This document shows, one piece after another, positions 1 to 7,134 of a stretch of DNA of 8,419 nucleotides. Numbering within the stretch: position 1 is the stretch's first letter; the number at the start of each line of letters is the position of its first letter. Origin of the DNA: Dehalococcoidia bacterium (lineage in GTDB: Bacteria > Chloroflexota > Dehalococcoidia > SM23-28-2). Under the pieces are notes generated by a model that worked only from the letters and a program-made list of their open reading frames with translations, searched no databases and had not been told where the DNA came from. The translations under genes were made by a program, and so were the position numbers. The stretch lies in contig JALHUG010000023.1 in the NCBI GenBank assembly GCA_022866185.1, positions 1 through 8,419 on the forward strand. The letters run 5' to 3'.

Positions 1-833
1 AGAAGCCCCATCGCCCGCTCGTAGGGTCCGGCGGCGGCGTAGAGGCTCCTCTCGCTGAACCAGACGTCATAGTCCACGCCCATGGTCGCCAGGTCGCTGC
101 GGATGACCGCCAGCATCCTGGCCACGCCCACGTCGTGGAGCTCGCGCGGCCAGGGCTCGCCCGGCGGCCGCAGGAAGGCCTCGCCCTGCTCTGCCTTCAG
201 CTCCTCGGCCAGCTCCACCATGTAGTGGCCGGGATAGCCGCCGTCGGGGATGTCAACCTCCCGGCCGAAGAGCTGCTGATAGCGGGCATACAGCGTGCCG
301 GCGAAGATCTCGGTCTGGGTGCCGGCGTCGTTCACCAGGTACTCCCGCTCCACCGCGTAGCCGACAGCAGCCAGCACGCTGGCCAGGGTATCGCCGATGG
401 CTAGGCCGCGACCGTTGCCCACATGCAGGGGGCCTACCGGATTGGCGCTGACGAACTCCAACTGGAGGCGCTGGCCCTCGCCCAAGGGCACATCGCCGAA
501 GCGCTCGCCCTGGGCAAGGATGGCGTCTACCTGGCGGGCCAGCCAGGCATCGCTTAGGCGAAAGTTGATGAAGCCGGGCGGGGCCACCGTCATCTCAGCA
601 ATGACATCGCTGGGCCGGATGTGCCTGACGATGGCCTCGGCGATAGCCAGCGGGTCGGAGCGAGCGGCCCGGCCTAGCTTCATGGGGAGACTGGCGGCAT
701 AGTCGCCGTGCTCTTCCCGCGCCGGGCGCTCCACCGTCACCTCCGGCAGGGCCAGCGGCGGCAGGTCTCCCTCCTCCTGGGCCCTGGCGGCCGCGTCGGC
801 AACAAGGCGGGCGATCTCGTGTTTGATCAGCAT
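1..833 (-). CDS. argS: Arginine--tRNA ligase (ArgRS), N-terminal part; 3' end outside window
   Basis: This class I aminoacyl-tRNA synthetase charges tRNA-Arg with arginine in the cytoplasm, using ATP. About 277 residues are visible, roughly half of the usual 550-600. Residues 1 to about 110 are the ArgRS-specific N-terminal domain that contacts the tRNA D-loop, with the conserved stretch APPGFINFRL at about 84-93. The catalytic domain follows, with EFVSANPVGPLHVGNGRG at about 126-143 and EREYLVNDAGTQ shortly after, both typical of ArgRS. The HIGH motif reads HVGN here, so its last His is Asn. The KMSK loop and the anticodon-binding domain lie beyond the window. The start is the ATG at 831-833. 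It lies only 4 bases after the recG stop and is preceded by a full Shine-Dalgarno sequence inside the recG tail, so the gene is probably translated from the degV-recG transcript. The family call is very secure. Confidence 0.96.
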   Translation of the reverse strand, partial: MLIKHEIARLVADAAARAQEEGDLPPLALPEVTVERPAREEHGDYAASLPMKLGRAARSDPLAIAEAIVRHIRPSDVIAEMTVAPPGFINFRLSDAWLARQVDAILAQGERFGDVPLGEGQRLQLEFVSANPVGPLHVGNGRGLAIGDTLASVLAAVGYAVEREYLVNDAGTQTEIFAGTLYARYQQLFGREVDIPDGGYPGHYMVELAEELKAEQGEAFLRPPGEPWPRELHDVGVARMLAVIRSDLATMGVDYDVWFSERSLYAAAGPYERAMGL

Positions 834-837
834 TCTC

Positions 838-3324
838 TCAACTCACCTCCGCCGTGACCCGTTCCCAAAGGCGCGACACCTGACACTCTAGCAGACGATG
901 CTCTGGCCGCGCCAGCGAGGGGTCGGCCTCCAGCAAGCGAGCGGCCTCCGCCCGCGCCCTCTCGATGAGGTCGACGTCCGACAAGCGGGCCACCTTCAGG
1001 TCGGGCATGCCCGTCTGGCGGGTGCCGAAGTACTCGCCGGGGCCGCGCAGGCGCAGGTCCTCCTCGGCCAGGCGGAAGCCATCGTAGATGGTCTCCATGA
1101 GGCTCAGCCGCTCCTGGGCCTCCTGCGACGGATTCTCCGCCAGGAGGATGCAGTAGCTCTGGTGCTCGCCGCGGCCCACCCGGCCGCGAAACTGGTGAAG
1201 CTGCGAGAGCCCGAAGCGGTCGGCGCCCTCCACCAGCATTATGGTGGCGTTGGCGACGTCGATGCCCACCTCCACTACAGCAGTGGCCACCAGGATGTCC
1301 AGATCGCCGTCACGGAATGATCGCATCTCCCCCTCTCGCTCGGCGGATGGCAGGCGGCCGTGCACCAGGCCCAGGCGCAGGTCGGGGAAGACATCGCGGG
1401 CCAGGTGCTCGTACTCCTGCACCACCGCCTTAGCGGCAATCGCTTCCGACTCCTCTATCAACGGGCAGATAATGAAGGCCTGGCGACCCTTGGTCACCTC
1501 CTCCCGCACGAACCCATAGACCTCGTCCCGCTCGTGCGGGAGGGCGCGAATGGTCTTCACCGCCTTGCGCCCGGCCGGCATCTCATCGATGAGGGAGATG
1601 TCCAGGTCACCGTAGACGGTCAGAACAAGGGTCCGCGGGATGGGCGTGGCGGTCATCACCAGCACGTGGGGCGACTGGCCCTTAGCTCGCAGCGCGGCCC
1701 GCTGCATGACGCCGAAGCGATGCTGCTCGTCGACGACCACCAGGCCCAGGCGGGGGAAGGAGACCTCCGCCTGGATAAGAGCGTGGGTGCCGATAGCAAT
1801 GTCCACCTCGCCGCAGGCGATGGCTTCCTGAGCGGCTGCCTTCTCCCTGCCCCGCAGGCTGCCGATGAGGAGGGCAACCCGCAGGGGCTTCTCCATGGAC
1901 GGCGGGTGGAACACGCCGCCATCCAGGATGGACTCGCGCCCGTCGCCAAGGAGGGCGCAGATAGTGCGGTAGTGCTGCTCAGCCAGGATCTCGGTGGGGG
2001 CCATCATCGCCCCCTGGCAACCGCTGGCAACAGCGGCCAGGAGGCCGGCAGTAGCCACCACCGTCTTGCCGCTGCCTACATCGCCCTGGAGGAGGCGGCT
2101 CATGGGCACCTCGCGGCCGATATCGGCTGCCATCTCGCCCATGACCCGCCTCTGCGCCTGGGTGAGCGCAAAGGGAAGGGAGGATAGCAAGCCAGCGAGG
2201 GCCTCCGGCGGCAGGGCCAGCGGGTAGGCCCGGCCGCTCTCCTGCCAGGCTCGGCGGCGCTTGAGGACGCCCAACTGAATGATCAGAAGCTCCTGGAAGG
2301 CCAGGCAGCGGCGGGCCATCTGCGCTGTCTCCAGGGAGTCAGGGTAGTGCATCTGGCGCAAGGCGTAGGGCAGCGGCCAGAGGCGCAGACGCTCCTTTGG
2401 CTCTGGTGGCACAGGGTCGGGAACATTATCGGCGAACTTGTCCAGGGCATCCTTGGCCAAGCGCCGAACGACGCGCGGCCAGAGGCCCTCGGTGAGGGGA
2501 TAGACGGGCACCAGGCGGGCGGTGTGGATGAGGTCGTCGCTGGACAGGGACTCGTACTCGGGTGATTCCATCTGTAGCTGGCCACGATAGACGCTGACCT
2601 TGCCACTGAGGGCCACTCGTGTCCCCGGCCGAAGCTGGCGGGCAATGTAGCGCTGCCCCCACCAGATGACCCGAAGGGTGCCCGTCTCGTCGCCCACGAT
2701 GGCCTCGCTGCCCTTCAGGCGACGGCCGATGGTCGTCTCCGCCGCCGACCACACTGTGGCCAGCACTGTCTGCTCCTCACCCACAACGAGCTGTGATATG
2801 GGGCGGATGTTGGCGAAGTCGTTGTAGCGATAGGGAAAGTGGAAGAGCAGATCGTGGACAGTCTGCACGCCCAGGCGAGCGAAGCGGGACAAGGTGGCCC
2901 GGCTCACGCCCCTGAGAGCGCTGATGGGCGAATCGAGGGACGCCTGTCCTGCTGTCTGCACGACCCGCCTGGCCGCAACGGGCCTTGCCCCCCTCTTGGC
3001 GCCGGCGGCCGCCAGCGGTGGTGGAGAAGCACCCGTCTTTGGCCCAACCCCAGGCGATGGCTGCGCGCCGGCAGAACGACCATCTATGATTGCCAGAAGG
3101 CCCTCCAGCCAGCGGCGGCGCTTTGCCGAAGGCAAGGAGGCATAGCCGCCGACAGGAAGGGCGCCTAGGGCCGCTGACAGGTGCTGATTCGAGAGCGCAG
3201 GGCTATCTTTCGGCAAGCGCCGCAGATAGCCGTCCAGCCCCCCCAGGACAGCGCTATCGGCAAAGCCCTTGGCTCGCTCCAGCTCCAGGACCTTGCGCAG
3301 GTTGTCTATCGCCGCTTCGGCCAA
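838..3324 (-). CDS. recG: ATP-dependent DNA helicase RecG
   Basis: RecG is a monomeric superfamily 2 translocase that remodels stalled replication forks and Holliday junctions. From the chosen start it has 828 residues, longer than E. coli RecG (about 690). The extra length is an N-terminal helical domain (about 5-80), as in Thermotoga RecG, plus an Ala/Pro/Gly-rich linker (about 82-130). The wedge/OB-fold domain covers about 138-265. Helicase motifs follow: Walker A GDVGSGKT (414-421), DEQH (532-535), TATPIPRT (558-565) and motif VI QFRGRVGRG (711-719). The TRG element RGPGEYFGTRQTG lies near 760-772. The frame stays open to a TTG at 3352-3354, overlapping degV by 23 bases, but that codon has no ribosome site nearby. 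I prefer the TTG at 3322-3324, which follows AAGGAG and lies 7 bases past the degV stop. The family is certain; the start is less so. Confidence 0.96.
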   Translation of the reverse strand: MAEAAIDNLRKVLELERAKGFADSAVLGGLDGYLRRLPKDSPALSNQHLSAALGALPVGGYASLPSAKRRRWLEGLLAIIDGRSAGAQPSPGVGPKTGASPPPLAAAGAKRGARPVAARRVVQTAGQASLDSPISALRGVSRATLSRFARLGVQTVHDLLFHFPYRYNDFANIRPISQLVVGEEQTVLATVWSAAETTIGRRLKGSEAIVGDETGTLRVIWWGQRYIARQLRPGTRVALSGKVSVYRGQLQMESPEYESLSSDDLIHTARLVPVYPLTEGLWPRVVRRLAKDALDKFADNVPDPVPPEPKERLRLWPLPYALRQMHYPDSLETAQMARRCLAFQELLIIQLGVLKRRRAWQESGRAYPLALPPEALAGLLSSLPFALTQAQRRVMGEMAADIGREVPMSRLLQGDVGSGKTVVATAGLLAAVASGCQGAMMAPTEILAEQHYRTICALLGDGRESILDGGVFHPPSMEKPLRVALLIGSLRGREKAAAQEAIACGEVDIAIGTHALIQAEVSFPRLGLVVVDEQHRFGVMQRAALRAKGQSPHVLVMTATPIPRTLVLTVYGDLDISLIDEMPAGRKAVKTIRALPHERDEVYGFVREEVTKGRQAFIICPLIEESEAIAAKAVVQEYEHLARDVFPDLRLGLVHGRLPSAEREGEMRSFRDGDLDILVATAVVEVGIDVANATIMLVEGADRFGLSQLHQFRGRVGRGEHQSYCILLAENPSQEAQERLSLMETIYDGFRLAEEDLRLRGPGEYFGTRQTGMPDLKVARLSDVDLIERARAEAARLLEADPSLARPEHRLLECQVSRLWERVTAEVS
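843..850 (-). promoter_or_regulatory. Shine-Dalgarno site for argS, inside the recG 3' end
   Basis: On the minus strand GGAGGTGA, a full complement of the 16S rRNA tail, stands 9 bases before the argS ATG at 833. It is made of the last sense codons of recG (GCG GAG GTG AGT). A terminating ribosome would therefore uncover or hand over to the argS start, which supports translational coupling and fixes the argS start. Confidence 0.75.
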
Positions 3325-3331
3325 CCTCCCC

Positions 3332-4177
3332 CTACTCTCCTTGCATGATGCCAACGCCTATGGTGCCAGGTCCTCCATGGGTGCCAATAACAGGCCCGAA
3401 TCGTACCACGTGCACCTTGACATTGGGGAAGGCCATCGCCAGCCTCTCCCTGATGCTCTCCGCCTCGTCGGGGGTGGTAGCGTGAGCTACGACAGCCCGT
3501 TTCACCTTCTGGTGCCTGACGGCCCACTGAATTATGCGCTCCAGGCCACGCGCCCGCGTGCGCACCCGCTCCTCCGGGTAGACCTCACCCTCGCGCAGCG
3601 TAAGGATGGGCTTGACCCTGAGAAGCGTTCCCAGGTAGGCGCGGGCCCGGCCAATGCGACCGCCGCGGCGCACGTACTCCAGCGTGTCCAGCATGAACCG
3701 CACGTCGGTCCTCTGAACCGCGCTCTCGGCTGCCGCCTTCACCTCAGCCAGCTTGGCGCCGGCGCGGGCGGCCTCCGCCGCCTCCATGACCACCAAGCCG
3801 GTGACCACAGAGACCGCCTGAGAATCGACTATCTCGATGCGCTCGGGCTTGGCCAGCGACTGCCTTGCAGTCTGAGCGGCCTGCACAGTGGCCGAGAGCT
3901 TCGCCCCGATGTGGATCGAGACTATGGAATCGACCTCCTCCAGCAACCGCTCGTAGACCTCCTGGAAGTCGCCCACCGAGGGGGCAGAGGTCGTGGGCAA
4001 CTGGCGGCTCTTGACCAACCGCTCGTAGAACTCTTCAGTGGTGATGCCCACCCCTTCGCGATAGGCCTCATTGCCGAAGATAACCTGCAGGGGCACGATG
4101 GTGACGCCCATCTCTTCGACCATCTGCGGCGTCAGGTCAGCGGTGCTGTCAGTCACGATGGCTATTTTACGCGCCAA
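3332..4177 (-). CDS. DegV family fatty acid-binding protein (FakB-like)
   Basis: DegV/FakB proteins hold one fatty acid in a deep pocket and present its carboxylate to the kinase FakA, which makes acyl-phosphate. The 281 residues match the usual family length of about 280. Family marks in order: the N-terminal strand and loop with TDSTADL (9-15); PTTSAPSVGDF (61-71), which includes the Ser/Thr loop that binds the carboxylate; LSATVQAA (94-101), where LSGTYQSA is common; LEYVRRGGRIG (167-177); and the C-terminal GPVIGTHGGPGTIGVG (261-276). The start is a TTG at 4175-4177 with GGAGG 8 bases upstream and no better in-frame start. The gene sits downstream of a fakA-like gene and directly upstream of recG, which supports a FakB role. 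Which fatty acid it binds cannot be read from the sequence. It is cytoplasmic, with no signal peptide or membrane segment. Confidence 0.92.
   Translation of the reverse strand: MARKIAIVTDSTADLTPQMVEEMGVTIVPLQVIFGNEAYREGVGITTEEFYERLVKSRQLPTTSAPSVGDFQEVYERLLEEVDSIVSIHIGAKLSATVQAAQTARQSLAKPERIEIVDSQAVSVVTGLVVMEAAEAARAGAKLAEVKAAAESAVQRTDVRFMLDTLEYVRRGGRIGRARAYLGTLLRVKPILTLREGEVYPEERVRTRARGLERIIQWAVRHQKVKRAVVAHATTPDEAESIRERLAMAFPNVKVHVVRFGPVIGTHGGPGTIGVGIMQGE
3337..3342 (-). promoter_or_regulatory. Probable Shine-Dalgarno site for recG, inside the degV 3' end
   Basis: On the minus strand AAGGAG lies within the last codons of degV (CAA GGA GAG TAG), 12 bases before the TTG at 3324. A second purine run, GGAGG at 3325-3329, directly abuts that TTG. 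The longer candidate start at 3354 has no such site; its nearest GGAGG is 17 bases away. This is why the downstream TTG is preferred. The spacing is a little long, so the choice is not certain. Confidence 0.5.
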
Positions 4178-4185
4178 GTCCCGAA

Positions 4186-4190
4186 CCTCC
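4186..4190 (-). promoter_or_regulatory. Shine-Dalgarno site supporting the TTG start of degV
   Basis: GGAGG on the minus strand is placed 8 bases before the TTG at 4177. This good spacing justifies the non-ATG start. If the promoter at 4198-4226 is used, the transcript would begin almost at this site and the leader would be very short. Confidence 0.65.
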
Positions 4191-4197
4191 GCTGGCT

Positions 4198-4226
4198 AGT
4201 ATACCAACGGCACCTGCCCCGCAAAA
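4198..4226 (-). promoter_or_regulatory. Putative extended -10 promoter for degV-recG-argS
   Basis: On the minus strand the sequence TGGTATACT gives a TG-extended -10 box (TATACT, + strand positions 4198-4203; TGG at 4204-4206). A poor -35 candidate, TTTTGC (4221-4226), lies 17 bases further upstream. Transcription would start near 4190-4192, leaving only about a dozen leader bases before the degV TTG, with the ribosome site right at the 5' end. Extended -10 promoters tolerate a weak -35. No operator repeat is evident. Confidence 0.4.
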
Positions 4227-4228
4227 GC

Positions 4229-4250
4229 GCCTGCGTGCCGCTAAGCAGGC
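4229..4250 (-). terminator. Weak hairpin between fakA and degV
   Basis: The arms GCCTGC and GCAGGC form a perfect 6-bp stem with a 10-base loop. On the minus strand the stem is followed, after GC, by four T residues (4223-4226). This could partly stop transcription from fakA before the degV promoter, whose -35 region overlaps the T run. The short stem and interrupted T run make it weak. It could also be chance in GC-rich DNA. Confidence 0.3.
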
Positions 4251-4348
4251 CTTCTGCTCGGCTTCAGGGGGATCATGAAGAAGGTGCGGCTCATCAGAGA
4301 CCAGATACGGGAACGAGTTCTGGCGCTGCTGGCTGAGCTGGGCGAGGC

Positions 4349-6025
4349 CTACTCCGCCGAGACGATGTAGTAGTAGTGGGGCTGGCCGCCGTAGACAACC
4401 TCCACATCGCACTGAGGATGGCGGCGACGCAGCTCGCCGGCTAGTGCTCGCGCCTCCGCTTCGCGGGTATCGGCGCCATAGTAGAGAGTGAGCAAGCTAA
4501 CCTCCTCCATGGGCAGGTGGCCCAGGGCAACCTTCACCGCTGCCTCAGAGGTCTTTCGAGCCACCCTCAGCTCACCATCGACCACAGCGATGCACTGACC
4601 CTCTCGGATGCGCAGGCCGCCAATGCTGGTAGTGCGAATAGCCCGCGTCACTTCCACCGTGCGAACGCCGGCCCTGGCCTCCTCCATAGCTTCAACGTTC
4701 GCCTCCAGGTCCTCGGTCGGGCTGAAGGCCAGAAGAGCGGCCACCCCTTGTGGCACGCTGGTCGTCTTGACAAGACGCACTTCCTTGGGGGTCATGGAGA
4801 GCGCCTGTCCTGCCGCCATGACGATGTTCTTATCGTTCGGCAGAAGCACCACGCGGTCCGCGGGGCACTGCTCGATGGCTTCCAGGAGCTGGCGAGCGCT
4901 GGGGTTCATCGTGGGGCCGCCCTCCACGATAGCGGTGGCTCCCATGCTCCGGAACAGCCGCTCCATGCCCTCGCCGGCCACCACCGCCACCGTCGCAATG
5001 TCCACCGGCGGAGCGGCGACCTGCTGCCGCTCATGGAACGCCAGGAACTGTTCAGCCTGCGCCTGAATGTTGTCCACCTTCACCTGACTGATGAAGCCTA
5101 TGGCCGTGCAGTAGCTCATGGCGGCGCCGGGATCGTCAGTGTGGACGTGCACCCGCAGCAGGCTCTCGTCCCCCACTACCAGCACCGAGTCGCCCAGCTC
5201 CAGCATCCGCCTCTCGATGTCGTCGCTGCGCAGATTGTGGCCGCAGACCAGGAACTCGGTGCAGTAGCCGTAGAGGGAATCGCCCACCCGGTGCATCTGG
5301 CTGGTCACCATAAGCCAATCGTGCCCGATCGCCTCCGGGGCCGCCAGCGGGCCAGCCGGAGTCTCCTCCCCACCCTTGAGGTAGCGCAGGAAGCCCTCCA
5401 GCATTACATAGAGGCCCTGGCCGCCGGCGTCCACCACCCCCGCCTCGGCCAGCACCGGCAGGAGGGTGGGGGTCTTGGCCACCGCCTCGCGGGCCGCCTC
5501 GGTGGCCGAAGCCACCACCGCCAGGATATCCTGCCCATCCCTCTGAGCCTCGCCTTGAGCAGCGGCAGCTGCCTCTCGCATCACGGTGAGGATAGTGCCC
5601 TCAACAGGCTGGCTGACCGCCTTGTAGGCAGTATCCGCCGCCTTGACCAGGCCAGCCGCAAGGCCGCGGGCGTCCAGATGCTGGCGCTCCTCGGCGGCGC
5701 AGGCCAGGCCACGAATGATCTGGGACAGGATCACGCCGGAGTTGCCGCGGGCGCCCATCAGGGCCCCCTTGGACATCGCCGCCAGCATGGCCCCCACGCC
5801 ATCGTCATCGACGCGGTAGGCCTCCTCCAAAGTGGAGCGCATGGTGAGGTACATGTTGGTGCCGGTGTCGCCGTCGGGCACGGGGAAGACGTTGATGGCG
5901 TTGATGGATTCGACGTGGCACTCCAGCCAAGCGGTGGCGGTGGCGAACATCGCCCGCAACCCGCTTCCCGACAGGGTGCTCAGAACCGATGGGCTGGTCA
6001 TAGAGCGGCTGTTTGGAGAGGCCAT
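4349..6025 (-). CDS. fakA: DAK2 domain fatty acid kinase subunit FakA (YloV family)
   Basis: FakA transfers phosphate from ATP to a fatty acid held by FakB; the acyl-phosphate feeds phospholipid synthesis. The 558 residues match the family length of about 550. The N-terminal DAK2 (DhaL-like) kinase domain covers about 20-215, with VPDGDTGTNM (49-58) supplying Mg-binding aspartates, GARGNSG (91-97), PVEGTILTV (140-148) and DAGGQG (199-204). The middle domain carries GYCTEF (253-258) and VHVHTDDPG (292-300). Its Cys255, His293 and His295 correspond to the zinc-type ligands known in this domain. The C-terminal DegV-like domain holds LPNDKN (395-400) and ends in YYYIVSAE. The start is the ATG at 6023-6025. 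Its ribosome site is poor (GAAAGA directly adjacent), so the in-frame ATG at 5999-6001 is an alternative. It diverges from rpmB, and the DegV gene downstream is its likely partner. A dihydroxyacetone kinase role is unlikely given this three-domain layout. Confidence 0.93.
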   Translation of the reverse strand: MASPNSRSMTSPSVLSTLSGSGLRAMFATATAWLECHVESINAINVFPVPDGDTGTNMYLTMRSTLEEAYRVDDDGVGAMLAAMSKGALMGARGNSGVILSQIIRGLACAAEERQHLDARGLAAGLVKAADTAYKAVSQPVEGTILTVMREAAAAAQGEAQRDGQDILAVVASATEAAREAVAKTPTLLPVLAEAGVVDAGGQGLYVMLEGFLRYLKGGEETPAGPLAAPEAIGHDWLMVTSQMHRVGDSLYGYCTEFLVCGHNLRSDDIERRMLELGDSVLVVGDESLLRVHVHTDDPGAAMSYCTAIGFISQVKVDNIQAQAEQFLAFHERQQVAAPPVDIATVAVVAGEGMERLFRSMGATAIVEGGPTMNPSARQLLEAIEQCPADRVVLLPNDKNIVMAAGQALSMTPKEVRLVKTTSVPQGVAALLAFSPTEDLEANVEAMEEARAGVRTVEVTRAIRTTSIGGLRIREGQCIAVVDGELRVARKTSEAAVKVALGHLPMEEVSLLTLYYGADTREAEARALAGELRRRHPQCDVEVVYGGQPHYYYIVSAE

Positions 6026-6078
6026 TCTTTCAGCATGCAGCCACGCGGAACGCTCTCGAGCAAGCGTACTCCCTCGCC

Positions 6079-6108
6079 TTGCTCTTCGTCGACATAGAAT
6101 GATATGAT
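6079..6108 (+). promoter_or_regulatory. Putative sigma-70-type promoter for rpmB
   Basis: The candidate is TTGCTC (6079-6084), an 18-base spacer, then TATGAT (6103-6108). The -10 matches consensus at five of six positions and the -35 at three. Start of transcription would be near 6115, leaving about 58 leader bases before the rpmB ATG at 6173. The position is sensible because rpmB has no upstream gene on its strand. Confidence 0.45.
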
Positions 6109-6121
6109 GCCTGCGTGCCGA

Positions 6122-6150
6122 ATTCTACCCCTGCCCACTGACGGGTGCAA
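6122..6150 (-). promoter_or_regulatory. Putative sigma-70-type promoter for fakA
   Basis: On the minus strand TTGCAC (positions 6145-6150) and TAGAAT (6122-6127) are separated by the ideal 17 bases. The -10 matches consensus at five of six positions and the -35 at three. Predicted transcription starts near 6115, about 90 bases before the fakA ATG. That is essentially the same point as predicted for rpmB on the other strand, so the two promoters would face each other and overlap in polymerase footprint. Confidence 0.45.
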
Positions 6151-6172
6151 GGGGCAAAGGGAGCGAGTTTCG

Positions 6173-6382
6173 ATGGCCAGATGCGCTATCTGCGGCAAGG
6201 GAACCACACACGGACGCAACATCCGCCACAAGCACGCCGGACGGTGGGAGCGGCGAGCGCCCAAGACCAATCGCGTCTTCCGGGCCAACATCCAGAAGCG
6301 CACGATGACCATCGAGGGCCGCCCGGTGCGGATCGCTATCTGCACCCGCTGCCTGCGCACCCAGCTCAAGACAGCGATCTAG
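6173..6382 (+). CDS. rpmB: 50S ribosomal protein L28, zinc-ribbon form
   Basis: L28 is a small basic protein of the large ribosomal subunit that binds 23S rRNA. The 69 residues are within the usual 60-80 range. It begins MARCAICGKG and has the typical HGRNIRHKHAGR segment (13-24) rich in Arg, Lys and His. Cys4 and Cys7 near the start, with Cys57 and Cys60 near the end, make the two CxxC pairs of the zinc-binding (C+) form. The ATG at 6173 follows AAAGGGAG with 9 bases between. The frame is open further upstream (an ATG at 6104), but only this start gives a normal L28 N-terminus. It is the only plus-strand gene here, divergent from fakA and convergent with rpe, the same arrangement as in Bacillus. 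A zinc-free paralogue might exist elsewhere in the genome. Confidence 0.96.
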   Translation: MARCAICGKGTTHGRNIRHKHAGRWERRAPKTNRVFRANIQKRTMTIEGRPVRIAICTRCLRTQLKTAI

Positions 6383-6403
6383 TCCCCACCCTCGCCAATC
6401 GAA

Positions 6404-6430
6404 AACGCCCTGGCAGAAGCCCAGGGCGTT
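6404..6430 (-). terminator. Intrinsic terminator between convergent rpmB and rpe, probably bidirectional
   Basis: The arms AACGCCCTGG (6404-6413) and CCAGGGCGTT (6421-6430) form a perfect 10-bp stem around a 7-base loop. On the minus strand the stem runs into TTTT followed by CGATT, giving a short U-tract for transcripts from rpe. On the plus strand only the two T residues of the stem and a mixed CGTCTGC follow, so termination of rpmB is weaker in sequence terms. It lies 24 bases from the rpe stop and 21 bases from the rpmB stop, which suits shared use. Confidence 0.72.
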
Positions 6431-6453
6431 CGTCTGCAAAGCGGAGTCGACCT

Positions 6454-7130
<677 letters not shown>

Positions 7131-7134
<4 letters not shown>

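Noticed and set aside
1360..2187. A 275-codon plus-strand frame opposite recG
   Set aside because: It is antisense to the RecG helicase motifs, has a His/Gly/Gln-rich composition typical of shadow frames, and shows no family signature.
4246..4299. A 17-codon minus-strand frame (MSRTFFMIPLK...) just ahead of the hairpin before degV, looking like an attenuator leader peptide
   Set aside because: It has no ribosome site and no run of regulatory codons, its stop codon merely touches the hairpin, and the hairpin is weak. It is not enough to call attenuation.
3269..4336. A 355-codon open frame on the plus strand opposite degV and the recG start
   Set aside because: It spans two real minus-strand genes and their intergenic region, has no recognisable motif or ribosome site, and is best explained by GC-rich codon bias.
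4366..4378. TAGTAGTAGTGG short repeat on the plus strand
   Set aside because: It is simply the reverse complement of three consecutive Tyr codons (TAC) near the end of FakA, which are part of the normal C-terminus of the family.
6050..6067. A small inverted repeat ACGCT ... AGCGT in the fakA leader
   Set aside because: Five base pairs around an 8-base loop is expected by chance in this composition, with no T run and no sign of an operator or riboswitch.
4517..6097. A 526-codon open frame on the plus strand opposite fakA
   Set aside because: The translation is rich in His, Arg, Gly and Gln without any family motif and mirrors the codon pattern of the fakA gene, which has clear domains. Long antisense frames are common in GC-rich genes.
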